64,000 nucleotides of DNA from Mesorhizobium sp. NZP2298. Lineage in GTDB: Bacteria; Pseudomonadota; Alphaproteobacteria; Rhizobiales; Rhizobiaceae. The position numbers were made by a program, and so were the translations under genes. Under the pieces are notes generated by a model. It did no database searches. It worked only from the letters and a program-made list of their open reading frames with translations, and was not told where the DNA came from. This document shows positions 46,018 through 53,981 of this stretch, piece after piece; the first letter of the stretch is position 1; every line of letters begins with the position of its first letter. The DNA lies in the NCBI RefSeq assembly GCF_013170825.1, contig NZ_CP033365.1, positions 1,488,001 to 1,552,000 of the forward strand, in the 5' to 3' direction.

Positions 46018-46191
46018 ATGACCAAGATCATTCCCGAAGACAAGGCGCGACAGGGCCGATGGGGCTGGCACGGCCTGCGCATCCTGATCGCCGCGCTGCT
46101 CCTGGCTATCGCTGCCTGGGGCATCGCCGAAATCTATGGTGAGGTGGCCAAGACACCGGCGACGGAGCAGGGAAGTGCGCCGAGCGGATAG
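46018..46191 (+). CDS. 57-residue single-pass membrane protein, predicted stress-induced
   Basis: The frame reads MTKIIPEDKARQGRWGWHG, then one membrane helix (LRILIAALLLAIAAWGIAEI) and a short acidic/Pro tail ending APSG. The ribosome site is AAGGATCGGCC just before the ATG. Nothing else lies in the interval, and an exact EcfG promoter is 58 bases upstream. The stop is at the edge of dispersed repeat copy C. No family is recognised. Confidence 0.75.
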   Translation: MTKIIPEDKARQGRWGWHGLRILIAALLLAIAAWGIAEIYGEVAKTPATEQGSAPSG

Positions 46192-46256
46192 CGCAATTCC
46201 AGGAAAAGCTTGAAGCGGCTTTCCGTCCGGAATGGCGTCGGAACAATGCTCTGGAT
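46190..46256 (-). repeat. Dispersed intergenic repeat, copy C (partial, inverted)
   Basis: Its reverse complement contains TTCCGGACGGAAAGCCG and CTTTTCCTGGAATTGCGC, matching the distal half of copies A and B. The hairpin half is absent. Confidence 0.7.
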
Positions 46257-46283
46257 TCACGGCCGTCATGGTTCGGGATAGCA

Positions 46284-47204
46284 TCAGGCGGCCTTTGCCT
46301 CGGCGATGCTGGCGGGCACCAGGACGTTCAACGCACGAGGCTTGATCTCGATGGTCGTTTCACGATCGAGCCGGACGAGTTCGCCATCCATGACGGCGCG
46401 GAACCTCCTGCTGCCGGAATGGATTTTCAGGACAGTGCGGTCGGACTGATGGATTTCCACATGTTCATTGTCCCGCCATTTGCCGCGCGCCACGTTGAAG
46501 AAGAACTTCACCAGTTCGGCGCGCTGCTGCGCCACGGTGACATAGATGCCGAGCACGCCGCCCGAAGGGTTGTCCGCATAGGGGAGGTGGCCCTCGCCGA
46601 ACAGGTTGTTGGTGACGCCGATGCCTGTTATGCGCGCCGTCATCTCGGCGTCGCCGATGGCGAGCGTCACGTTCATCGCAGGCGGATTCTTGATCGTCGC
46701 CCATGCCGCCTTGGCCGAAGCTCCGATCTTGCCCAGGCGCGACCCAAATTCCATGCCTTGGCGCAGTTGAACCATCTTGGCATGCATGCCGATCGAGAAC
46801 TGATGGACGAAGGGTTGGCCATTGGCCGTGGCCATGTCGACCGCGATGATCTCGCCGTCGGCGAAGGAGTCCAGCGCGGCATTTAGCGACTGCGGAATGC
46901 CGAGACCGCGTGCGAACAGGTTCATGGTGCCGGCCGGCAATATGGCCAGCGCCTTCTTCTTGCCCATCAGCCTGGCGGCCGCGGCTGAAATGGTTCCGTC
47001 GCCGCCACCGGCGAGCACGACATCGATGGTGCGGCGCGAGGCGGCGCTGTCGAGGGCTTCCACAACGTCCTTGCCGGCAACGACATCGATGCTGAGAGAA
47101 TGGCCTGCCGTCTCCAGCGTCTGGCGCATCTTGTCGGAAAGGGCGGCGAGGTCGGTGGTGCGCAAGGTGCCGCCGTCCCGGTTCAGCACCGCCGCAAATT
47201 TCAT
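46284..47204 (-). CDS. Diacylglycerol/sphingosine kinase-like lipid kinase
   Basis: 306 residues of the DAGK catalytic family: GGDGTISAAAARL is the nucleotide-binding motif and LPAGTMNLFARGLGIP follows it; the C-terminal beta-rich domain ends with EIKPRALNVLVP. These enzymes phosphorylate lipids or lipid-like substrates in the cytoplasm or at the membrane. The exact lipid is unknown (diacylglycerol, or YegS-like phosphatidylglycerol). No EcfG site is seen upstream. It is divergent from the PRC-barrel gene. Confidence 0.88.
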   Translation of the reverse strand: MKFAAVLNRDGGTLRTTDLAALSDKMRQTLETAGHSLSIDVVAGKDVVEALDSAASRRTIDVVLAGGGDGTISAAAARLMGKKKALAILPAGTMNLFARGLGIPQSLNAALDSFADGEIIAVDMATANGQPFVHQFSIGMHAKMVQLRQGMEFGSRLGKIGASAKAAWATIKNPPAMNVTLAIGDAEMTARITGIGVTNNLFGEGHLPYADNPSGGVLGIYVTVAQQRAELVKFFFNVARGKWRDNEHVEIHQSDRTVLKIHSGSRRFRAVMDGELVRLDRETTIEIKPRALNVLVPASIAEAKAA

Positions 47205-47356
47205 GCCCCGCTCCGTTTGTCAGTCAAAACGTGCCGGGGCGAAGCCCAGCCGCAGGCTGCAACGTGGCGGTCCGGGAAAGGTTCCATTGGAGCGGTGCAA
47301 TTCTGCGCATGTTCTCAAGCCGCCGCGCAACCGCTCGAATCCTGGCCAATTTTGTC

Positions 47357-47381
47357 GGAACAACAGCATGGTCACGACGTT
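47357..47381 (+). promoter_or_regulatory. EcfG promoter of the PRC-barrel gene
   Basis: GGAAC (47357-47361), 16 bases, CGTT (47378-47381). The start codon is 91 bases downstream. Confidence 0.85.
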
Positions 47382-47471
47382 GTGAACCCGTGGAGATGCC
47401 ACGCCCGATCTTCCCAGCGACGGTTCAATCGGGCGCGGCGTGCACGAAATGACGCACGAGGAGAGACTAAC

Positions 47472-48788
47472 ATGATCCGCACCCTTTTAGCCACGACCGC
47501 ACTCGCAACGCTGATCGCGACCGGTGCCTTCGCACAGAGCGCGACGACCCCGGCTCCAGCGGACGCACCTGCCGTTCAGGAGCCGGCCGCAGTTGCACCG
47601 GTGCCGCGCGCCGAAGGCAGCATCGTCACCAACATCATCGGCGAATCCGTCTATAACGGCACGGGCGACGATGCCGAGAACATCGGCAAGGTCAGCGATG
47701 TCGTCTTCGACAAGGATGGCATGGCGAAATCCGTCGTCATCGGCGTCGGCGGCTTTCTGGGCGTAGGCGCGAAAAATGTCGCCTTCGACTACGACAAGCT
47801 GCAGTGGGCCGAGAAGAATGGCGACCGCTGGCTGGTTGCCCAGACAACCAAGGAAGAACTGACGGCGCATCCGGAGTTCGACAGCAAGCCCTATGGACCC
47901 GCACCAGCGCCAGCCGCTTCCACGGATGCGACAGCTCCCGCAGCGCCCGCCACGACCGATACCGCGCAGAAACCTGTCGACATGAATGCTACCCCGGCCG
48001 AGCCGGTGAAGCGCGCCGACGGCAACCTTGCCACCAATATCATTGGTGAGACCGTCTACAACGGTACCGGTGACGACGCGCAGAATATCGGCAGCGTCAA
48101 CGACATCGTGCTTTCCAAGGAAGGCAAGGCCGAATCCCTGGTTATCGGCGTGGGTGGGTTTCTTGGTCTAGGCGCCAAGAATGTCACCTATGATTTCGGC
48201 AAGGCACAGTGGGCCGAGAAGAATGGCGACCGCTGGCTGGTGGCGCAGACGACAAAGGAAGAGCTGCAGGCGCAGCCGGATTTCAACCGCAAGGCTTATG
48301 ATCCGGCGCCGGCGACGACCGCTTCCAATGAACCCTCGACGACTGCACCGGCCGCGACCACGGCTTCCGCCGCCGCTCCGGCGGACAAGACAGCCGAGGC
48401 TCCGGCCGCGACGGCTCCCGACCAGACGCAGACGGCTGCCATCGACAAGTCCACGCTGACCGCGATGCCGGTCGGCGAGATCAGGGCCGACGACCTCAAG
48501 GGCACCACGGTCTACGGCGCCAATGATGCCAAGGTCGGCGAGATCGGCGATGTCGTGCTGACGCCGGACAACAAAACCGATGCCGTGATCGTCGACGTCG
48601 GCGGCTTCCTCGGCATCGGCGGGAAGGAGGTCGCGGTTGGCCTGGATAATCTCAAATTCATGACCGACAAGGACGGCAAGAAGTATCTCTATACGACCTT
48701 CACCAAGGAACAGCTGCAGGCGCAGACTGCCTATGACAAGGGCAGCTATGCCGAGAAGCGCGACCAGCAGCGGATGATTGTGAGGTAG
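47472..48788 (+). CDS. Secreted protein with three PRC-barrel domains
   Basis: 438 residues. A signal peptide (to about residue 22, GAFAQ) is followed by three PRC-barrel units, each with IGDV/VNDIV-like and VDVGGFLGIG signatures (VIGVGGFLGVGAKNVAFD, VIGVGGFLGLGAKNVTYD, IVDVGGFLGIGGKEVAVG). The first two are near-identical over about 90 residues, showing recent duplication; Ala/Pro/Thr-rich linkers separate them. PRC-barrels occur in RNA processing and photosynthetic reaction centres; exported ones in rhizobia are envelope proteins of unknown role. The EcfG promoter predicts stress induction. The stop codon lies in an 8-bp tandem repeat. Confidence 0.9.
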   Translation: MIRTLLATTALATLIATGAFAQSATTPAPADAPAVQEPAAVAPVPRAEGSIVTNIIGESVYNGTGDDAENIGKVSDVVFDKDGMAKSVVIGVGGFLGVGAKNVAFDYDKLQWAEKNGDRWLVAQTTKEELTAHPEFDSKPYGPAPAPAASTDATAPAAPATTDTAQKPVDMNATPAEPVKRADGNLATNIIGETVYNGTGDDAQNIGSVNDIVLSKEGKAESLVIGVGGFLGLGAKNVTYDFGKAQWAEKNGDRWLVAQTTKEELQAQPDFNRKAYDPAPATTASNEPSTTAPAATTASAAAPADKTAEAPAATAPDQTQTAAIDKSTLTAMPVGEIRADDLKGTTVYGANDAKVGEIGDVVLTPDNKTDAVIVDVGGFLGIGGKEVAVGLDNLKFMTDKDGKKYLYTTFTKEQLQAQTAYDKGSYAEKRDQQRMIVR

Positions 48789-48822
48789 GGCAGTAGGGCA
48801 GTAGGGCAGTAGGGCAGTAGGG
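48785..48822. repeat. 8-bp tandem repeat (GTAGGGCA)
   Basis: Four full units at 48785-48816 and a partial fifth (GTAGGG) to 48822. The first unit includes the stop codon of the PRC-barrel gene (48786-48788), so slippage would leave the protein unchanged but alter the 3-prime end. Confidence 0.9.
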
Positions 48823-48864
48823 TCGGCGTCGGTGCCGGTGGCCCAAACATATCGCCTTGCTGTC

Positions 48865-50451
48865 CTATTCCCTTGTTGCCTTGCTCACATGGCCAACCAC
48901 GCCATTTTCCGTCAATTCCGCCAGCGCCAGTGACTGGTCGAGATGCTCGGCCCGCCAGGCGAGAAGCCGCTCGGCGAATTCCAGGCGAGTGGACAGATGT
49001 GCGGGGCTGGTGGCGAGGTTGGTCAGTTCGCCCGGGTCCGCCTCGATATTGAAAAGCAACGGCGGCAGGCCGCCGCCAAAATGCACGTATTTGAATTTCT
49101 TGGTCCGGATGACCGCCAGGTTGCACTGGCGTGAGCCAATGCCGAAATGCGCTTCAGCCTCGCCGCCCGCTATCGAGCGGAAGTCGAATTCCCAGTGCGC
49201 GGCATCGCGCCAGCTAGCCGGGGTTCCGCCGCTCAGGAATGGTTTCAGCGAACATCCGTCGAGATGCGGTTTGGGCGGCTCGCCAAGCAGGTCCACAAGC
49301 GTGGGCAAGATGTCCACCGCTTCGGTGAAGCGATCGATGCTGGTGCCGGCAGCCTTGCGATGTCGCGGGTCGCGAATGATCAGCGGAATGTGGTAGCTGC
49401 CGTCGAAATAGCCGCCCTTGCCCAGCATGAAATGATCGCCCATCATTTCGGCGTGGTCCGAGGTGAGAATGATGATGGTATCGTCCCAGGCGCCTGAAAC
49501 CTTGACTGCCTGCCAGATGCGGCCAAGCTGTGCGTCGACCTCCGAAATCATGCCGTAGTAAATCGCCCGGATGCGGCGGAAATCGTCCTCGCTCCAGTCG
49601 TGCACCCTGCCTGTCGTGCCGGGACGGAACTTAGCGCGTTTCTGGCGGCCAAGATCATAGGCGAGATAGGGATGGCTCTGCGCTTCAGCCCGCCAACTCT
49701 CCGCGCGGTGAAACGCCGGGCCATCGGCCGGATCATATAGCGTGTTGTAGGGCTCCGGGACGATGAAGGGTGGATGCGGGCTGATGAAGGAGAGATGCGC
49801 GAACCAGGGCGTGGCCTGCTCCTGCTCGCCGAGCCAGCGGATGAACTCGCCAGCAAGGAAAGCCGTCGGCGTATGGTCTTTGGAATAGATTGGCGGCGTC
49901 TCGGTCACCGCGTCGGCGTCGCCTTCCTCGTCCACGGGACGATGGATGTCGGGAGATCCGGCGCTGGCATCGATGCCACGCAGCTTCAGCCAGGACAGCC
50001 ATTGCTTCTGGTCCTCGGGCAACAGTTGCCGCACCGTGAATCCAGGCAGGACGCCTTCATAGCTTTTCAGCCTTGGATCGCCTGAAGCCAGCAAGCGAGG
50101 ATCGAGCGACACGTCGGTGTAACCGAACAGGGTCGGATCGTAGCCGAGGCCGCGCGCGTGCAGTGCGATGTTGCCGTGGCGGGCGTCAAGTGGCGAGCCG
50201 TTGCGGCAGACCCGGTTGTTCATCTGGTAGAGGCCGGTGTAAAGGCAGGCACGGGCGGGCGAACAGGGCGCCGCGCCGCCATAGTGACGCTTGAACAATA
50301 CGCCCTCGGCGGCCAGCGCATCTGCGTTCGGCGTCTTGACCACGGCGTGGCCGGCGGCCGACAGGCAATCACCGCGCCACTGGTCGCAAGTGATCAGGAG
50401 AACGTTGGGGCGCCTGGCTTTTCCTGTCACTCGCGATACCTTTCGCTGCAT
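48865..50451 (-). CDS. Sulfatase-family hydrolase, phosphonate monoester hydrolase-like
   Basis: 528 residues of the alkaline phosphatase/sulfatase superfamily. The formylglycine signature CSPAR carries the nucleophile precursor Cys63; TCDQWRGD supplies a metal Asp, and LTSDHAEMMGDH the C-terminal metal ligands. The sequence from GLYQMNNR through PLDARHGNIALHARGLGYDPTLFGYTD closely resembles rhizobial phosphonate monoester hydrolase, which is promiscuous toward phosphonate and phosphate mono- and diesters and sulfates. It needs a formylglycine-generating enzyme, not encoded here. No signal peptide is seen, so cytoplasmic. The physiological substrate is unknown. Confidence 0.85.
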   Translation of the reverse strand: MQRKVSRVTGKARRPNVLLITCDQWRGDCLSAAGHAVVKTPNADALAAEGVLFKRHYGGAAPCSPARACLYTGLYQMNNRVCRNGSPLDARHGNIALHARGLGYDPTLFGYTDVSLDPRLLASGDPRLKSYEGVLPGFTVRQLLPEDQKQWLSWLKLRGIDASAGSPDIHRPVDEEGDADAVTETPPIYSKDHTPTAFLAGEFIRWLGEQEQATPWFAHLSFISPHPPFIVPEPYNTLYDPADGPAFHRAESWRAEAQSHPYLAYDLGRQKRAKFRPGTTGRVHDWSEDDFRRIRAIYYGMISEVDAQLGRIWQAVKVSGAWDDTIIILTSDHAEMMGDHFMLGKGGYFDGSYHIPLIIRDPRHRKAAGTSIDRFTEAVDILPTLVDLLGEPPKPHLDGCSLKPFLSGGTPASWRDAAHWEFDFRSIAGGEAEAHFGIGSRQCNLAVIRTKKFKYVHFGGGLPPLLFNIEADPGELTNLATSPAHLSTRLEFAERLLAWRAEHLDQSLALAELTENGVVGHVSKATRE

Positions 50452-50654
50452 GTTCGACGCCGCTCATGGAAACGATTTCCGGCAACGGCGCAAGGCCGCT
50501 TCCGTTGCCTAATTGGTGAACAAATCTCTTTTGATTGTTCACTTTTACAGCACAGTCCATTCTGCGTTTGCCGCCTTTGCCGCAAGTGGTGGTGTCCTCA
50601 TATTGGCGTGGACAGCGGCGAGGGCCGCACAAACACAAGGGAAGGAGCAAGACA

Positions 50655-51587
50655 ATGCTCGACCAGATCAAGGGCCTCCATCACGTCACCTCCATGGCTG
50701 GGGATGCGCGCCGGAACAATGATTTCTTCACCCACAAGCTCGGCCTGCGCCGGGTCAAGAAGACAGTCAATTTCGATGCGCCCGACGTCTACCACCTCTA
50801 TTATGGAGACGAGGTCGGCACGCCCGGTTCGGTGATGACCTATTTTCCGTTTCCCAACATCGGCAAGGGCCGCCGCGGCGTCGGCGAAGTCGGCACCACG
50901 GTCTACTCCGTGCCGCAAGGCACGCTCGCCTATTGGGAAAAGCGCTTCGCCGACGAAGGCGTGGCGGATGTCTCCCGCGAGGAGAGCTTTGGTGAGAAAC
51001 GGCTCAGATTTGCGGGTCCCGACGGAGACGGTTTCGCGCTCGTCGAGGCCAAGGCAGACAGCCGTGCGCCTTGGGTGAAGGGCGGTGTTCCGGCCGACGA
51101 AGCGATCCGTGGCTTCCACTCGGTTGCGCTTCGGCTGAAGGATGGCGGCGCCACCGAAGAGCTCTTGAAGTTCATGGGCTACGAGGAGATCGAGAAATCA
51201 GGCAATGTCAGGCGGCTGGCCGTGAAGAACGGCAATGGCGCCGATGTCGTCGATATCGAATCGCTGCCGACCGCGGCCTTCGCCGATCTCGGCGCCGGCT
51301 CCGTCCACCATGTCGCCTTCGCCGTCGAGAACCGCGCCAAGCAGCTCGAAGTGCGCAAGGCGTTGATGGATACGGGTTATGGGGTGACACCGGTGATCGA
51401 TCGCGATTACTTCTGGGCGATCTATTTCCGCACGCCGGGTGGCGTGTTGTTCGAAGTCGCCACCAACGAGCCCGGTTTCGACCGCGACGAGGACACCGCG
51501 CATCTGGGCGAAGCGCTGAAGCTGCCGACGCAGCATCACCATCTGCGGCCCTATCTCGAGCAGCATCTGCAGAAGCTGGAAGGCTGA
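50655..51587 (+). CDS. Ring-cleaving dioxygenase (MhqA/MhqO-type VOC enzyme)
   Basis: 310 residues with two VOC domains: GLHHVTSMAGDARRNNDFF begins the first, GFHSVALRLKDGG and VHHVAFAVENRAKQ mark the second, each with candidate His/Glu ligands. This is the type of enzyme annotated as ring-cleaving dioxygenase and linked in other bacteria to quinone and hydroquinone detoxification (MhqO). AAGGAGCAAGAC precedes ATG 50655. The next gene, a carboxylesterase-like hydrolase of the MhqD type, starts 4 bases after the stop, and a GNAT gene follows, forming a three-gene operon. Confidence 0.9.
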   Translation: MLDQIKGLHHVTSMAGDARRNNDFFTHKLGLRRVKKTVNFDAPDVYHLYYGDEVGTPGSVMTYFPFPNIGKGRRGVGEVGTTVYSVPQGTLAYWEKRFADEGVADVSREESFGEKRLRFAGPDGDGFALVEAKADSRAPWVKGGVPADEAIRGFHSVALRLKDGGATEELLKFMGYEEIEKSGNVRRLAVKNGNGADVVDIESLPTAAFADLGAGSVHHVAFAVENRAKQLEVRKALMDTGYGVTPVIDRDYFWAIYFRTPGGVLFEVATNEPGFDRDEDTAHLGEALKLPTQHHHLRPYLEQHLQKLEG

Positions 51588-51591
51588 GATC

Positions 51592-52212
51592 ATGAGCAAG
51601 GACGCTTACATCCACAAGGTGCTGCCCGGTTCGGCGGGCGGTCCCATGCTTTTCGTCTTCCACGGCACTGGCGGCGACGAGAGCCAGCTTCTGTCGCCGG
51701 GGCGCGATCTCGTGCCCCAGGCCACCATCATCTCGCCGCGCGGCGATGTGTCGGAACACGGCGCGGCGCGCTTCTTCCGCCGCACCGGTGAGGGCGTCTA
51801 CGACATGGACGACCTGGCGCGGGGGACGAGCAAGATGGCTGAATTCGTCAAGGCGCATGTCGAGGCGGCCAAGCCGTCGGCGGTGCTGGGCCTCGGCTAT
51901 TCCAACGGCGCCAACATACTGGCGTCGGTGGTGTTCGCCGAGCCAAGTCTGTTCGACGCCACGGTGCTGATGCATCCGCTGATCCCGTTCGAACCAAAGG
52001 TGGAGGGCAGCCTCGCCGGCCGACACATCCTGCTGACCGCCGGCAAGCGCGATCCGATCTGCCCGCCGAACCTGACGACGCGGCTCGAAGCCTATTTGCG
52101 TGCCGACGGTGCCGATGTCACAGTGGAGTGGCACGAAGGCGGGCACGAGGTGCGGCCAAATGAAATCGAAGCGGCGCGGCGGCTCTTTGCCGGTGTCGCG
52201 CAAGGAGTCTAG
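51592..52212 (+). CDS. Alpha/beta hydrolase, phospholipase/carboxylesterase type (MhqD-like)
   Basis: 206 residues of the LPL/carboxylesterase 2 family: the oxyanion region FVFHGTGGDES, the nucleophile elbow GLGYSNGANI (Ser), the acid in TAGKRDPICPP and the His in WHEGGHEV complete the triad. MhqD-type enzymes pair with MhqO in quinone detoxification in Bacillus; the same pairing here supports a detoxification role. It is cytoplasmic, sits 4 bases after the dioxygenase gene and 2 bases before the GNAT gene. Confidence 0.88.
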   Translation: MSKDAYIHKVLPGSAGGPMLFVFHGTGGDESQLLSPGRDLVPQATIISPRGDVSEHGAARFFRRTGEGVYDMDDLARGTSKMAEFVKAHVEAAKPSAVLGLGYSNGANILASVVFAEPSLFDATVLMHPLIPFEPKVEGSLAGRHILLTAGKRDPICPPNLTTRLEAYLRADGADVTVEWHEGGHEVRPNEIEAARRLFAGVAQGV

Positions 52213-52214
52213 AA

Positions 52215-52514
52215 ATGCCCGACCAACTGCCTGAGATCGAACTGGAAGACCGCGGCTCCAAGGGCCGCTATGTCCTGCGCGGCCCCGGTGGCGCCGAGGC
52301 CGAGATGACCTTCACCAAGATTGGCGAGCACCAGATCATCATCGACCATACCGAAGTGCCGGACGCGTTTCGCGGCCAGGGTGCCGGACTTCGGCTGGTC
52401 ACCCGCGCCGTCGAGGATGCGCGCGCGGCGGGCAAGAAGATCATTCCGCTTTGCCCGTTCGCCAACGCCCAGTTCCGCCGCCATCCGGAATGGGCCGACG
52501 TGCTGAAGCAGTAG
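52215..52514 (+). CDS. GNAT-family N-acetyltransferase (YjdJ-type)
   Basis: A 99-residue minimal acetyltransferase-like domain. The acetyl-CoA loop is recognisable as VPDAFRGQGAGLRLVTRAVEDARAAGKKIIPLCPFA, and it ends with HPEWADVL. This short COG2388 form lacks the N-terminal GNAT strands. It starts 3 bases after the hydrolase stop, ending the three-gene operon. Substrate unknown. Confidence 0.85.
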   Translation: MPDQLPEIELEDRGSKGRYVLRGPGGAEAEMTFTKIGEHQIIIDHTEVPDAFRGQGAGLRLVTRAVEDARAAGKKIIPLCPFANAQFRRHPEWADVLKQ

Positions 52515-52660
52515 GGAGCGCGGCACTTCGTTCACAGGCGGCAGCGGGGGGATAAAGGGGCAACTCCCGCTGCCGGTCGGCTTTGTCATTTGCCGCGACC
52601 GGATATCTTGCCTAGATATGATATCTCGCCGTGCCGACAAACGAACTGAATGATCCCCTG

Positions 52661-53719
52661 ATGACCGAAACAGACCTCGTCCCCGTCTTCGACGGCCACA
52701 ACGATACGTTGCTGCGCCTTTATCAGTCCAAGGACGCGGACGTCGAAAAGCTGTTCATCGAGGGGAAATCGGGCGGTCATATCGACCTGCCGCGCGCGAA
52801 AGCCGGCGGCTTTGCCGGCGGCATGTTCGCGATTTTCCCGCCGCCGGTCGAGAAGGCCAGGCGAAGTGCCGTGCCATTGGCGCCCAGCGACAGCGAGCCG
52901 CTGCCGCCGGAGGTGCCGCGCGCCGATGCGCTCAATTCGACGATTGCGATGGCTTCGATCCTGTTCCGGCTGGAAAGGGCCGGGGCGCTTGCCGTCTGCC
53001 GCAGTGCCGGCGACGTGCGCAACGCCATGGCGCAAGGCACGGTTGCCGCAGTCTTTCACATCGAGGGCGTCGAGGCGATCGATCCCGAACTCACCATGCT
53101 CGATGTGCTGCATGCCGCCGGCCTGCGTTCGCTCGGCATCGTCTGGAGCCGTCCAAATGCCTTTGGCCACGGCGTACCGTTCCGCTTTCCGTCCTCGCCG
53201 GACACGGGTCCGGGTCTGACCGATGCCGGCAAGGCGCTGGTCAAGGCCTGCAACGAGCTGAAGATCATGATCGATCTTTCGCATCTCAACGAAAAAGGCT
53301 TTCGCGATGTCGCCGGGCTCAGCGATGCGCCGCTGGTCGCCACGCACTCCAACGTGCATGCGATATGCGGCCACTCGCGCAATCTGACCGACTGGCAGCT
53401 CGGCGCGATCCGCGAGTCAGGCGGCATGGTCGGGCTGAACTTCGCCACCGGGTTCCTGCGCGAGGACGGCCGCATGAATGCCGATACCAGCCTCGACATC
53501 ATGGTGCGCCATGTCGATTCCCTGCTGCAGGCGCTGGGCGAGGATGGCGTGGGCCTCGGCTCGGATTTCGACGGTGCCATGGTCCCGGCGGTCATCGGCG
53601 ACGTCGCCGGCCTGCCGAAGTTGATCGATGCGCTGGCAGCGCGCGGTTTCGGCCGCGCCTTGATCGAAAAGATCGCCTATCGCAACTGGCTAAGCATGCT
53701 CGAAAGAACGATAGGTTAG
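52661..53719 (+). CDS. Membrane-dipeptidase-family dipeptidase
   Basis: A zinc hydrolase of the renal dipeptidase family (M19), 352 residues. Metal-binding DGHNDTLL (His, Asp), FHIEGVEAID (Glu), DLSHLNEKG and THSNVHAICGHSRN (His) are all intact. No signal peptide, so the enzyme is cytoplasmic. Bacterial members act on dipeptides, some with D-residues, or on dehydropeptides. GTG 52631 would add 10 residues; ATG 52661 (MTETDLVPVFDGH) is preferred, with no strong ribosome site for either. Its stop overlaps the converging 87-residue gene by 4 bases. Confidence 0.9.
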   Translation: MTETDLVPVFDGHNDTLLRLYQSKDADVEKLFIEGKSGGHIDLPRAKAGGFAGGMFAIFPPPVEKARRSAVPLAPSDSEPLPPEVPRADALNSTIAMASILFRLERAGALAVCRSAGDVRNAMAQGTVAAVFHIEGVEAIDPELTMLDVLHAAGLRSLGIVWSRPNAFGHGVPFRFPSSPDTGPGLTDAGKALVKACNELKIMIDLSHLNEKGFRDVAGLSDAPLVATHSNVHAICGHSRNLTDWQLGAIRESGGMVGLNFATGFLREDGRMNADTSLDIMVRHVDSLLQALGEDGVGLGSDFDGAMVPAVIGDVAGLPKLIDALAARGFGRALIEKIAYRNWLSMLERTIG

Positions 53720-53979
53720 AATTCGAAGCCCATGCGCTTCAGCCAGTCCCTGCCGACGCCGCGATCGCGGATGATCGGCAGTGGATCTTCGGAATCAAGC
53801 CGCGCGCAGATGCGGTAGACCTCGAGTGTCTCGGCGCTCATTTCGTCGCGCTTGTAGAAGAACATGGCAGCGGCATAGCGCGTGCGGCCGGACCATTTTT
53901 CACCGAGCGGCGTGTTGACCAGGTCCCACTGCTCGGCGGCTTCCCCATCTTCTTGCTGCTTGTCCGCTTCGTCGGCCAT
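53716..53979 (-). CDS. Small conserved protein ending the flavoenzyme operon
   Basis: 87 residues, acidic at the N terminus, then WDLVNTPLGEKWSGRTRYAAAMFFYKRDEMSAETLEVYRIC and a C-terminal RDWLKRMGFEF. No family is recognised and no membrane helix is present. It starts 2 bases after the stop of the GcvT-like gene and so is translationally linked to the flavoenzyme/GcvT operon; a role as a small subunit is possible but not shown. Confidence 0.7.
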   Translation of the reverse strand: MADEADKQQEDGEAAEQWDLVNTPLGEKWSGRTRYAAAMFFYKRDEMSAETLEVYRICARLDSEDPLPIIRDRGVGRDWLKRMGFEF

Positions 53980-53981
53980 GG

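Noticed and set aside
48785..48822. CRISPR-like repeat
   Set aside because: Units are 8 bases, contiguous and without spacers; it is a simple tandem repeat.
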